NCBI RefSeq assembly: GCF_019880365.1
Contig: NZ_CP082271.1
Location: 62,001-126,000 of the forward strand
DNA length: 64,000 nt
Reading direction: 5' to 3'
Origin: Pseudomonas sp. DNDY-54
GTDB lineage: Bacteria > Pseudomonadota > Gammaproteobacteria > Pseudomonadales > Pseudomonadaceae
Shown: piece by piece, positions 26,154 through 34,899 of the stretch
Layout of the letters: every line of letters begins with the position of its first letter
Numbering within the stretch: position 1 is the first letter of the stretch
Notes under the pieces: generated by a model
Told to the model about the DNA's origin: nothing
Databases searched by the model: none
What the model saw: only the letters and a program-made list of their open reading frames with translations
Translations under genes and position numbers: made by a program

Positions 26154-28088
26154 ATGCCCAACCCCGCTCCGTCCGACGCGCTTTCCGCCCTGCCGCCCGT
26201 ATTGGCCGGCCCGCTGCTGCGGCGGTTAGAGGCGGGGCGGCTGGTGCTCTGGCTAGTGACAAGCGAGCCTTTACCGTTGCGTTTGCTGTTACAGCCCGAG
26301 GGCGAGCCGCTGCGCTCGATGGCGCTGGATGGAGAGGCCTGCCGACCGTTGCGTATCGGCAGCTCCGCCTGGTTGCAGCTGATCGACGTGCATCTCGACC
26401 CGCCACTTCCGGTCGATCGGTTGATCGAATACGACCTGCTGATCGTGCGTGACGGCGCTGAGCTGGGCATGGCCAGTTGGGCGCCGCACCTGATCCATGA
26501 CGGTGAGCGCCGGCCGGCTTTTGTCGTGCGGTCCCGTCACGATGATCTGCTGCACGGGTCTTGCCGCAAGCCGCACCACTCCGCGGCGGATGGGCTGGTG
26601 AGGGTCGATGCGCTGATCAAGGATGCCCGCCACACGCCTGAGCGTTGGCCGGCGGCGCTGCTGATGACGGGCGACCAGGTCTATGCCGACGATGTGGCCG
26701 GACCGATGCTGGTGGCCATCCACGCGCTGATCCGCCGGCTCGGGCTCTACGGCGAATGCCTCGAAGGTGCGACCGTGGCCAACAGCGATGAGCTGATGGA
26801 GCATCCGGCCACTTACTACCGGCGCGAACAGCTGCTGCCTGCGTTCAAATCCAACGAAGCACTGCGCGAGCGATTCTTCGGCGGCGTCGAGAAGCCCGTG
26901 TTCACCACCTCCAATGCGCACAACCATCTGGTCTCGCTGGGCGAGGTCCTGGCCATGTACCTGCTGGTCTGGTCGCCGGTGCCCTGGACCCTGATCGAGC
27001 TGCAGACACCGCCGCTGGACAAGGACATGGCCCAGCGCTACGCCCGCGAAGCCGCTTGCATCGACGCGTTCCGCCAGGGGTTGCCGCAGGTTGCGCGCGG
27101 GCTGGCGCATCTGCCGTCGCTGATGATCTTCGACGACCACGACATTACCGATGACTGGAACCTCAGCGCGCGTTGGGAGGAGACAGCCTATGGGCATCCC
27201 TTCTCGCGGCGCATTATCGGCAATGCGTTGCTCGGCTATCTGCTGTGCCAGGCGTGGGGAAATGACCCCGGCAATTGCGCGACGCCGTTACAGGCAGTCG
27301 AGGCGCTGCTGGCCAGCGGCGAGGACGGCCGGCTCGATTGCGCGCTGCATGATCAGGTGGTGGATGAGCTGTTGCAGCACGGCAGCTGGGGTTATGTCCT
27401 GCCCAGCGAGCCGGCACTGGTGGTGCTCGATACCCGCACCCGCCGCTGGCGCAGCGAGCGCAACCTGAGCCGGCCCTCGGGGCTGATGGATTGGGAGGCG
27501 CTCACCGAGTTTCAGCAGGCGCTGCTCGATCATCCCTCGGTGATCATCGTCTCGCCCGCGCCGATGTTCGGGGTGAAGCTGATCGAGACCGTGCAGCGTG
27601 TGTTCAGCTGGGCCGGCCTGTCACTGCTGGTTGACGCTGAAAACTGGATGGCCCATCGCGGTGCGGCGCAGGTCATGCTGAATATTTTTCGCCATACCCG
27701 GACACCCGGTAACTACGTGATTCTCTCCGGCGACGTGCATTACTCGTTCGCCTATGAAGTGCATGTGCGGGGTCGAGCGGCGGGGCCGAAGATCTGGCAG
27801 ATCACCAGCAGCGGCGTAAAAAACGAATTTCCGAGACGGCTGCTGGATCTGTTCGATCGGCTCAACCGCTGGCTGTATTCGCCGCGTTCACCGCTTAACT
27901 GGTTTACCAAGCGCCGCCGCGTGCGGGTCCAGCCGTGGCTGCCGAGCCGCAGCCAGTCGGGTGAGCGACTCTGGAACGGCTCGGGCATCGGTCGCGTCCG
28001 GCTCGACGCTGAGGGCCGGCCAATGCGCGTCGAGCAGATCAACGCAGATAGTTCGCCGCCGGTGACCTTCGCGCCCGAACGCGACTAG
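26154..28088 (+). CDS. PhoD-like metallophosphatase
   Basis: A 644-residue protein of the alkaline phosphatase D superfamily. Metal-binding motifs appear in order: LLMTGDQVYADDV, SLMIFDDHDITDDWN and VILSGDVHYSFAYEV. There is no signal peptide or Tat motif (N-terminus MPNPAPSDALSALPPV), so unlike secreted PhoD it is probably cytosolic, as in the PhoD-like group of large proteins. The substrate is unknown. The ribosome site is poor. It stands alone after the ferritin terminator and converges with the HAD gene 6 bases away. Confidence 0.82.
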   Translation: MPNPAPSDALSALPPVLAGPLLRRLEAGRLVLWLVTSEPLPLRLLLQPEGEPLRSMALDGEACRPLRIGSSAWLQLIDVHLDPPLPVDRLIEYDLLIVRDGAELGMASWAPHLIHDGERRPAFVVRSRHDDLLHGSCRKPHHSAADGLVRVDALIKDARHTPERWPAALLMTGDQVYADDVAGPMLVAIHALIRRLGLYGECLEGATVANSDELMEHPATYYRREQLLPAFKSNEALRERFFGGVEKPVFTTSNAHNHLVSLGEVLAMYLLVWSPVPWTLIELQTPPLDKDMAQRYAREAACIDAFRQGLPQVARGLAHLPSLMIFDDHDITDDWNLSARWEETAYGHPFSRRIIGNALLGYLLCQAWGNDPGNCATPLQAVEALLASGEDGRLDCALHDQVVDELLQHGSWGYVLPSEPALVVLDTRTRRWRSERNLSRPSGLMDWEALTEFQQALLDHPSVIIVSPAPMFGVKLIETVQRVFSWAGLSLLVDAENWMAHRGAAQVMLNIFRHTRTPGNYVILSGDVHYSFAYEVHVRGRAAGPKIWQITSSGVKNEFPRRLLDLFDRLNRWLYSPRSPLNWFTKRRRVRVQPWLPSRSQSGERLWNGSGIGRVRLDAEGRPMRVEQINADSSPPVTFAPERD

Positions 28089-28094
28089 CGTGCG

Positions 28095-28739
28095 TCAGCC
28101 GAACGCCGCCCGCAGCGCCGGGAGCGTCGCGAAATAGTACGCCGGCGATTCGGCCATCAGCTCGTCATGGCTGCCAAAGCCATACCCCACGCCGACCGCC
28201 TGGAGTCCATTGCGATGCGCGCCGATCAGGTCGTGCTTGCGGTCGCCGATCATGAGCGTGTGTTCGGGCTCCAGCGCTTCCTCAGCGATCAGATGGGCAA
28301 TCAGCTCGACCTTGTTTGTGCGGGTGCCGTCCAACTCGCTGCCATAGATCACCTTGAAGTGATGATCGAAGGCGAAATGCCGGGCAATCTCGCGGGCGAA
28401 GACCGAGGGTTTCGAGGTCGCCACATAAAGCGTCCGGCCCTGACCGCGAAGGTGTTCGAGCATTTCCAGCACGCCGTCGAACAGCAGGTTTTCGTACAGG
28501 CCGACGGTCTTGAACCGCTCGCGGTAATGGCCGACCGCCTCCCACGCGCGCGGCTCGTCGAAGCCATAGAACTCCATGAACGCCTGCAGCAGCGGCGGCC
28601 CGATGAAGGGCTCAAGCTTGGCCAGATCCGGCTCGTCGATGCCGAGCTTGGCCAGCGCATGCTGGATCGAGCGGGTAATACCTTCGCGCGGGTCGGTGAG
28701 GGTGCCGTCGAGGTCGAAAAGAATCGTGGAATGCTGCAT
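28095..28739 (-). CDS. HAD hydrolase, phosphoglycolate-phosphatase-like
   Basis: A 214-residue haloacid dehalogenase-fold phosphatase. Motif I is FDLDGTLTD (nucleophile Asp8), motif II TSKPS, motif III Lys around NKVEL, and motif IV GDRKHDLIGA. The helical cap covers about 16-80. The GPPL and YRERF motifs resemble phosphoglycolate phosphatase/pyrophosphatase-type members, but substrate cannot be fixed. The start at 28739 (ATG of MQHSTILFDLDG) is preferred over the upstream extension. Confidence 0.85.
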   Translation of the reverse strand: MQHSTILFDLDGTLTDPREGITRSIQHALAKLGIDEPDLAKLEPFIGPPLLQAFMEFYGFDEPRAWEAVGHYRERFKTVGLYENLLFDGVLEMLEHLRGQGRTLYVATSKPSVFAREIARHFAFDHHFKVIYGSELDGTRTNKVELIAHLIAEEALEPEHTLMIGDRKHDLIGAHRNGLQAVGVGYGFGSHDELMAESPAYYFATLPALRAAFG

Positions 28740-28803
28740 CAAAGGGGCTCGGTAAATTCTGGTTGGGCGCGCATCTGACAAGCGGGTCGTGCGCACGATG
28801 TGT

Positions 28804-28824
28804 GGCGTCAGGCGTCAGGCGTCA
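28804..28824. repeat. Three tandem GGCGTCA heptamers
   Basis: Perfect 7-base repeats spanning the stop codon of the gamma-carbonic-anhydrase-like gene. Because 7 is not a multiple of 3, slippage would change the C-terminal residues. Confidence 0.8.
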
Positions 28825-29357
28825 GGCGTGTCCGTCAGATGCTGATCCTTCAGCTTCACGTAGTTGCCCGCGGTATAGCTGAAGAAGCTGCGCTCCTTGT
28901 CCGTCAGCGGCCGGGCTTGTTTCGCCGGACTGCCCACATAGAGATAACCGCTTTCGAGCGTTTTGCCCGGCGGCACCAGGCTGCCGGCGCCGATGATCAC
29001 TTCATCCTCGACCACCGCACCGTCCATCACGATCGAACCCATGCCTACCAGGATGCGGCTGCCGAGGGTGCAGCCGTGCAAGGTGACCTTGTGGCCGACC
29101 GTCACCTCGTCACCGATCGTCAGCGGGAAGCCGTCCGGGTTGTAGGGCCCGGCGTGGGTGATGTGCAGGACGCTGCCGTCCTGAATGCTGGTGCGTTGGC
29201 CGATGCGGATGCGGTGCATGTCGCCGCGAATCACCGTGAGCGGCCAGACCGAGCTGTCCGCGCCGATCTGGATGTCGCCGATCAGCACCGCGCTGGGGTC
29301 GACGAAGACGCGCTCGCCCAAGGAGGGCGTGTGGCCCTGGTAGGTTCGGATGCTCAT
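28815..29357 (-). CDS. Gamma-carbonic-anhydrase-like protein (YrdA/PaaY type)
   Basis: A 180-residue left-handed beta-helix protein of the LbH gamma-CA family. Hexapeptide repeats run from about residue 18 to 140. Metal-ligand histidines sit in SVLHITH and GHKVTLHGC, and the Arg/Asp of VIRGDMHRIRIG are conserved. It may bind zinc or iron, but catalytic activity in this subgroup is often unproven. The ATG at 29357 has AAGGAG upstream. The gene ends in a heptamer tandem repeat. Confidence 0.9.
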   Translation of the reverse strand: MSIRTYQGHTPSLGERVFVDPSAVLIGDIQIGADSSVWPLTVIRGDMHRIRIGQRTSIQDGSVLHITHAGPYNPDGFPLTIGDEVTVGHKVTLHGCTLGSRILVGMGSIVMDGAVVEDEVIIGAGSLVPPGKTLESGYLYVGSPAKQARPLTDKERSFFSYTAGNYVKLKDQHLTDTPDA

Positions 29358-29391
29358 GAGTTGCTCCTTAGCTCGAAAAAATGGGCGGTTT

Positions 29392-30213
29392 TCAATGGAC
29401 AGGGCCAACGGCGGAACTGCTGCCGGGCCGAAAGAACTCGCCCGGCGTGGCGCCAAACTGTTCGCGAAACGCCGCAATGAAGGCCGACAGCGATTCATAG
29501 CCGCAGCCCAGCGCGACGTCGGTGACCCGCTCGCCGCGCTCCAGCGCCGGCAGGGCGCTGAGCAGCCGCAAGCGTTGCCGCCAGGCGCGGAAGGTCAACC
29601 CGGTTTCGCGGAGAAACAAGCGGCTCAGGGTGCGCTCCGAGACCCCCAGGATTCGGCTCCAGTCAGCCAGCCCCTCCTGCGACTCCGGCTGCGCCTGCAG
29701 ACTCCTGCATAGCCGATGCAGGCGCGGCTCGGTCGGCAGCGGCAGGACCAGCTCGACTTCCGGGGCGGAACCCAGCTGGTCCAGCAGCACCTGTACCAGT
29801 CGGCCCTCGGCGCCGTCTTCGGCATAGGCTTCGGGCAGCGTGCTGAAGTGACGGATCAGCTCGCGCAACAACGGGCTTACCTGCAGCACGCGGCAATGCT
29901 CCGGCGCATGGCGGATCACGCTGCGGTCGATGTACAGGCTGCGGATGCAGGTGTCCGGTGCGCAGAACACTTGGTGGGTGATGCCCGCGGGAATCCATAC
30001 GGCGCGCAGCGGCGGCGCAATGAAGCGGCCGCTGTCGGTGCGCACCTCCAACACACCCTCGACCGCATGGGACAGCTGCACCCAGGGGTGGCTGTGACGG
30101 TAGCCGAGCTTGAGGTTGGGCGGCGAGTCGAGCTGGCCGTAGACGGGTCGTGGAAGCGCTTTGAGTTCGCCGAGGCGGGTGATCAACGCGGCTTCTTGTC
30201 CGATTGGCGACAT
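29392..30213 (-). CDS. AraC-family transcriptional regulator
   Basis: A 273-residue regulator with an N-terminal cupin-type sensing domain (HSHPWVQLSHAVEGVLEV, PPLRAVWIPAGITHQVF) and a C-terminal AraC double helix-turn-helix (about 175-260: LGVSERTLSRLFLRETGLTFRAWRQRLRL, VTDVALGCGYESLSAFIAAFREQFG). The frame opens further up to 30504, but that part covers the divergent transporter gene; the ATG at 30213 starts the family sequence. It is divergent from an SBF-type transporter 84 bases away and probably regulates it. Confidence 0.88.
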   Translation of the reverse strand: MSPIGQEAALITRLGELKALPRPVYGQLDSPPNLKLGYRHSHPWVQLSHAVEGVLEVRTDSGRFIAPPLRAVWIPAGITHQVFCAPDTCIRSLYIDRSVIRHAPEHCRVLQVSPLLRELIRHFSTLPEAYAEDGAEGRLVQVLLDQLGSAPEVELVLPLPTEPRLHRLCRSLQAQPESQEGLADWSRILGVSERTLSRLFLRETGLTFRAWRQRLRLLSALPALERGERVTDVALGCGYESLSAFIAAFREQFGATPGEFFRPGSSSAVGPVH

Positions 30214-30297
30214 TTCGTGCCTGCTTGGCGTTAGTCGGAAGGTGGCGCCCACGTTAAGGTCGATTCCAGTCACCTGCAAGCCCAAGGAATACTGTTC

Positions 30298-31290
30298 ATG
30301 GTCAAGCTCCGCATCCTCTTCGACAACTTCACGCTCGCTCTGCTGGCAGTGGTGGCCATCGCCACGGTGTTTCCCTGCGAAGGCCGAGGCGCGGTGTTCT
30401 TCGAGTGGCTGACGGCAGCCGCCATTGCGCTGTTGTTCTTCATGCACGGCGCCAAACTGTCCCGTGAAGCCATCCTCGCTGGCGCCGGCCACTGGCGCCT
30501 GCACCTGCTGGTCTTCGCCTGCACCTTCGTGATGTTTCCGCTGCTGGGGCTGGCGCTCAAGCCGGTGTTGACCCCGATGGTCGGCGACGAACTGTATTTG
30601 GGCATGCTCTACCTCTGCGCGCTGCCGGCTACCGTGCAGTCGGCCATTGCGTTTACCTCACTGGCGCGCGGCAACGTGCCGGCGGCGATCTGCAGCGCGG
30701 CGGCGTCGAGCCTGATCGGTATCTTTCTCACGCCGTTGCTGGTGTTGCTGCTGATGGGCGTCGAAGGCGAGAGCGGCTCGACGCTGGATTCCATCGGCAA
30801 GATCGTCCTGCAACTGCTGGTGCCCTTCATTGCGGGGCAGATCGCCCGGCGCTGGATTGGTGCCTGGGTTGCCCGCAACAAGACCTGGCTCAAGACCGTC
30901 GATCAGAGCTCGATCCTATTGGTGGTCTACACCGCCTTCAGCGGCGCGGTGGTCGATGGCCTGTGGCAGATCGTGCCGCTCGGTCATTTAGTGGGGCTGA
31001 CCGTGGCTTGCTGCCTGTTGCTGGCCATCGTCCTGTGGCTGACCAGCGTGCTGGCCAAAGTGTTTGGCTTCAACCTAGAAGACCGCATTACCATCCTCTT
31101 CGCCGGTTCGAAGAAGAGTCTGGCCACTGGCGTGCCCATGGCGCAGGTGCTGTTTGCGACCAGCGCAGTGGGCATGATCATTCTGCCGCTGATGCTCTTT
31201 CATCAGATCCAGCTGATGGTCTGTACGGTATTGGCCCAGCGTTATGCGCGTCGACCCGAGCTGCCCGTAGAGTCGACTGCGACTTCATAG
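30298..31290 (+). CDS. SBF-like bile acid:sodium symporter family protein
   Basis: A 330-residue inner-membrane carrier with about ten hydrophobic helices, of the SBF-like group (YfeH type). LPATVQSAIAFTSLARGNVPAAICSAAASSLIG carries the conserved discontinuous-helix motif, and FAGSKKSLATGVPMAQVLF is the second signature. The substrate is unknown and bile acids are unlikely in a free-living bacterium. It is divergent from an AraC regulator, a common efflux/uptake arrangement. Confidence 0.88.
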   Translation: MVKLRILFDNFTLALLAVVAIATVFPCEGRGAVFFEWLTAAAIALLFFMHGAKLSREAILAGAGHWRLHLLVFACTFVMFPLLGLALKPVLTPMVGDELYLGMLYLCALPATVQSAIAFTSLARGNVPAAICSAAASSLIGIFLTPLLVLLLMGVEGESGSTLDSIGKIVLQLLVPFIAGQIARRWIGAWVARNKTWLKTVDQSSILLVVYTAFSGAVVDGLWQIVPLGHLVGLTVACCLLLAIVLWLTSVLAKVFGFNLEDRITILFAGSKKSLATGVPMAQVLFATSAVGMIILPLMLFHQIQLMVCTVLAQRYARRPELPVESTATS

Positions 31291-31657
31291 GAGGTTGCCA
31301 GCCCGAGTGATCGTAGCAACCTGTAGGAGCCAGGGCGACGCACAGTCCTTGCAGGCGAGCCGGGGTAGCGGAAAACAAACGCTGCTAACAGGCAGAACAT
31401 GCTTCGCGAGCAAGCTCGCACCTACGGGAGCTTGCCTCTTGGGAACCCGCGCTGCAGGAAGCCGTCGCAATTAAACAACTACTCGGCCGAGCGAGGCGGG
31501 TTCGATGAGGCACCGTGGCGAGCGCTTTCTGCATCGCGTAGATCCTGCGGGGTTCAGCGATCTATAGCGCCACGCTATCGCGCCGTTTGCTGGCTGCGCA
31601 GTCGGGCAATTGGCTTTAACATGCCTGGCTGATCACTTATTCAAAGGGGCAACTGCC
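31291..31657. other. Intergenic stretch with a second-class REP
   Basis: Just after the transporter stop, AGGTTGC (31292-31298) and GCAACCT (31316-31322) form a 7-bp stem with a long loop and no T-run. At 31405-31425 is a REP-like palindrome of a different class, with arms GCGAGC/GCTCGC and a CTAC tail, like the REP common in fluorescent pseudomonads. The rest is the prlC leader; no gene is seen. Confidence 0.6.
31405..31425. repeat. REP element of the GCGAGC-GCTCGC class
   Basis: Arms GCGAGC and GCTCGC closed by CTAC (GTAG on the other strand). It is unrelated in arm sequence to the main REP family of the window, so it would need a different RAYT or be a relic. Confidence 0.65.
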
Positions 31658-33706
31658 GTGACCGATACCAACCCGCTGCTTCGGGAATTCGACCTGCCGC
31701 CTTATTCCGAAATCCGCCCCGAGCATGTCGAGCCGGCGGTGGATGCCATCCTCGGTGACAACCGTGTCGCCTTGCAGGAGCTGCTCAGCCGTCCCGCCGA
31801 AAGCCTCGACTGGTCCACCTTGGTGGTGGGCCTGGACGAGATGAACGAGCGCCTCAGCCGCGCCTGGGGGCCGGTCAGCCACCTCAACGCGGTGCGCAAC
31901 AACGCCGAACTGCGCAGCGCCTACGAGGCCTGCCTGCCGAAGCTGTCGGCCTACGCCACTGAACTGGGCCAGAACGCTGACCTGTTCGCCGCTTATCAAG
32001 CGCTGTCGCTGAGCCCGGAAGCCGACGGCTTCGATGTCGCGCAGAAGACCATCCTCGAACACGCGCTGCGCGACTTCCGCCTGTCCGGCATCGATCTGCC
32101 GCCCGCCGAGCAGCAGCGCTTCGGCGCGATCCGCATGAAGCTCGCCGAGCTGGGCAGCACCTTTTCCAACCAGCTGCTCGACGCCACCCAGGCCTGGACC
32201 AAGCACGTCACCGATGAAAGCCTGCTGGCCGGCATCACCGAGTCGTCCAAGGCGCAGATGGCCGAGGCCGCCAAGGCCAAAGAGCTGGACGGCTGGCTGA
32301 TCAGCCTGGAGTTCCCCAGCTACTTCGCCGTGATGACCTACGCTGACAACCGTGCGCTGCGCGAAGAAGTCTATGTTGCCTATTCCACCCGTGCCTCCGA
32401 TCAGGGACCGAACGCCGGCCAGTTCGATAACGGTCCGGTTATGGAGCAGATCCTCGATCTGCGTCAGGAACTGGCCAAGCTGCTGGGTTTCGGCAACTAC
32501 GCCGAGCTGTCGCTGGCGACCAAGATGGCGGAAAGCACCGATCAGGTGCTGGGCTTCCTGCGTGATCTTGCCCAGCGCAGCAAGCCGTTCGCCGAGCGCG
32601 ACCTCAAGGAACTGCGCGCTTTCGCCGCCGAGCACGGCATCACCGATATGCAGAGCTGGGACGTCAACTACTTCGGCGAGAAGTTGCGTCAGGCGCGCTA
32701 CAGCCTGAGCCAGGAAGAGCTGCGTGCTTACTTCCCGGTGGACAAGGTGCTGTCCGGCCTGTTCACCATCGTTAAGCGCCTATACGACATTGAGATTCAC
32801 GAGCTGGAAGACTTCGACAGCTGGCATCCGGACGTGCGGCTGTTTGAGATCCGGGAGAAGGGCGAGCACGTCGGGCGCTTCTTCTTCGACCTTTATGCGC
32901 GGCCGAACAAGCGCGGCGGTGCCTGGATGGACGGCGCGCGCGACAAGCGCCGTACTTGCCTGGGCACGCTGCAGACGCCTGTGGCTAACCTGGTTTGCAA
33001 CTTCACGCCGCCAGTGGGCGAGCGCCCGGCGCTGCTGACGCACGATGAAGTGACCACCCTGTTCCACGAGTTCGGCCATGGCCTGCATCACCTACTGACT
33101 CAGGTCGAGCATGCCGGCGCGTCCGGCATCAACGGCGTGGCTTGGGACGCGGTCGAGCTGCCGAGCCAGTTCATGGAGAACTGGTGCTGGGAGCCAGAAG
33201 GCCTGGCGCTGATTTCCGGTCATTACCAGACCGGCGAGCGCCTGCCGCAGGACAAGCTGGACCAGATGTTGGCGGCAAAGAACTTCCAGTCCGGCCTGGT
33301 GATGGTGCGCCAGCTGGAGTTTTCGCTGTTCGACTTCGAACTCCACGCCACCCACGGCGACGGCCGTAGCGTGCTCGATGTGCTGGAAAGCATCCGTGAC
33401 GAAGTCTCGGTGATGCGCCCGCCAGCCAGCAACCGCTTCCCCAACAGCTTTGCGCACATCTTCTCCGGTGGTTATGCGGCCGGTTACTACAGCTACAAGT
33501 GGGCGGAGGTGCTGTCCTCCGATGCGTTCTCGCGGTTCGAGGAAGAGGGCGTATTCAACGCCGATACCGGCCGTGCCTTCCGCGACGCCATTCTGGCGCG
33601 CGGCGGTTCGCAGGAACCCATGGTGCTGTTCGTTGACTTCCGAGGCCGCGAGCCGTCTACCGACGCGCTGCTACGCCACCTCGGCCTGACCGAGGAAGTG
33701 GCATGA
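31658..33706 (+). CDS. prlC: Oligopeptidase A
   Basis: Cytosolic M3 zinc metallopeptidase that degrades signal peptides and short peptides. It has 682 residues, close to the E. coli enzyme. The zinc site HEFGHGLHH is near residue 470, with the third ligand Glu in WDAVELPSQFMENW about 28 residues later; YSTRASDQGPNAG and SHIF-type FAHIFSGGYAAGYYSY are conserved. GTG 31658 is chosen because it starts the conserved TDTNPLLREF and has AAAGGGG upstream; a TTG at 31610 is the alternative. The stop overlaps the yheV ATG. Confidence 0.96.
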   Translation: MTDTNPLLREFDLPPYSEIRPEHVEPAVDAILGDNRVALQELLSRPAESLDWSTLVVGLDEMNERLSRAWGPVSHLNAVRNNAELRSAYEACLPKLSAYATELGQNADLFAAYQALSLSPEADGFDVAQKTILEHALRDFRLSGIDLPPAEQQRFGAIRMKLAELGSTFSNQLLDATQAWTKHVTDESLLAGITESSKAQMAEAAKAKELDGWLISLEFPSYFAVMTYADNRALREEVYVAYSTRASDQGPNAGQFDNGPVMEQILDLRQELAKLLGFGNYAELSLATKMAESTDQVLGFLRDLAQRSKPFAERDLKELRAFAAEHGITDMQSWDVNYFGEKLRQARYSLSQEELRAYFPVDKVLSGLFTIVKRLYDIEIHELEDFDSWHPDVRLFEIREKGEHVGRFFFDLYARPNKRGGAWMDGARDKRRTCLGTLQTPVANLVCNFTPPVGERPALLTHDEVTTLFHEFGHGLHHLLTQVEHAGASGINGVAWDAVELPSQFMENWCWEPEGLALISGHYQTGERLPQDKLDQMLAAKNFQSGLVMVRQLEFSLFDFELHATHGDGRSVLDVLESIRDEVSVMRPPASNRFPNSFAHIFSGGYAAGYYSYKWAEVLSSDAFSRFEEEGVFNADTGRAFRDAILARGGSQEPMVLFVDFRGREPSTDALLRHLGLTEEVA

Positions 33707-33981
33707 GCGACGATCCTAAGGTAACCACCAAGCGCTTTATCGCCGGCGCCGTGTGCCCGGCGTGTAGCGCTTCTGACAGCATCAAGATGTGGGACGTCGA
33801 CGGCGTACCCCATCGCGAATGCGTGGAATGCGGCTACGCCGATACGCTCAACGCCCAGGGGCAATCGGTGCCGTCCGAACTCGGCACGCGCGTTAACAAG
33901 GCGCAGCCGAAAGCGGCCGACCCGCAGGTGCAGGCGGTGCAGTTTTTCCCCAACCCGAAGCTGAAGAAAAAACCTGACTGA
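33703..33981 (+). CDS. yheV: YheV-family zinc-ribbon protein
   Basis: A 92-residue protein with one zinc ribbon: CPAC (residues 18-21) and CVECG (about 40-44), then a flexible basic tail ending in KLKKKPD. ATGA overlap with prlC indicates coupled translation. Function unknown. The prlC-yheV pairing is conserved in Pseudomonas as I recall it (PA0067-PA0068). Confidence 0.85.
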   Translation: MSDDPKVTTKRFIAGAVCPACSASDSIKMWDVDGVPHRECVECGYADTLNAQGQSVPSELGTRVNKAQPKAADPQVQAVQFFPNPKLKKKPD

Positions 33982-33998
33982 CAGACCGGAGCATCGCC

Positions 33999-34766
33999 AT
34001 GTGGCATATCACCTGTGGCGATCTCGCCGCCGACAGCGTCCGGCAACTGCTGGCCGAGGGCAACGAAGTCCGTATTCTGCGCGACGACTTGGCGGTCGGG
34101 CCGCTCGCGGATATCGAATCCGCGCCATGCGAGACGCGTATGGCGTTCTGGGAGGGGGTTTGGCCTGCCGGATTGGCGCCTCGCCCGGATTTCTCGGGCA
34201 TTGCCAGCGATGCAGAGTGGCTGGCACGGCTGTCTGACCAATCGCGGCAAATTACCGTCTGGCATGGCGACAGCGCTTCCGAGCAGCTGTTGTTGGCGCG
34301 GGTGGCGGCGGCTCTGGAAGGCTCATCGGTTCCGCTGCATGAGGTCGCTTGCGGCACCGGTGACAGCCGCGTCGGCGCGCGTATGGCGGTGTCCATGCGT
34401 GCGCCCGATGCCCTGGCAGCGCTTTATCAGCCGCGCCTCGTCGAGCCCGCCCGCATCGCCGAGCTCGCCAAGCAATGGCGGGGTGCCGTTGAAGAGAACG
34501 CCGCGATACGTCGCTGGGTCGACGGGCGTTTCGTCGGTGAAGACCACTCGCGGATCGATAGCGAGCTGCTGACGGCCTGCGGCAATGACTGGATGCCGCT
34601 CGCCCGCGCCATGGCCGAGGTGATGGGCCATTGTGACGGCTTTTTCGCGACTGATTTGTTTCTCTACTGGCGCGCCCGCGAGGTGGCGAAGCGCGGCGAG
34701 ATTCTGCTCCGCGATGTAGCGGGAGGGGAGTACAGCAAGGCCCAGGTGCGCCGTTGTCCAACCTGA
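33999..34766 (+). CDS. DUF1835/DUF3658 protein
   Basis: A 255-residue cytosolic protein. The N-terminal half (WHITCGDLAADSVRQLL, ILRDDLAVGPL) matches DUF1835; the C-terminal half (about 150-250: LAKQWRGAVEENAAIRRWVDGRFV) resembles DUF3658. The pairing of these domains is common, but their role is unknown. GGAG is 7 nt before the ATG, and the gene lies 17 bases after yheV, probably in the same transcript as prlC. Confidence 0.78.
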   Translation: MWHITCGDLAADSVRQLLAEGNEVRILRDDLAVGPLADIESAPCETRMAFWEGVWPAGLAPRPDFSGIASDAEWLARLSDQSRQITVWHGDSASEQLLLARVAAALEGSSVPLHEVACGTGDSRVGARMAVSMRAPDALAALYQPRLVEPARIAELAKQWRGAVEENAAIRRWVDGRFVGEDHSRIDSELLTACGNDWMPLARAMAEVMGHCDGFFATDLFLYWRAREVAKRGEILLRDVAGGEYSKAQVRRCPT

Positions 34767-34899
34767 GCGAGCAGGGTGGGCAAGTTGGTCAGACACGCGC
34801 AGCGTTCGGCCTCCGATGCCTAGCAGCGAGCGTAGGTCTATTCTCAGGCATCACGCTGTCGTCTCTTAGCGGCGAATACCGGCTCAGAAGGTCCCGTTC

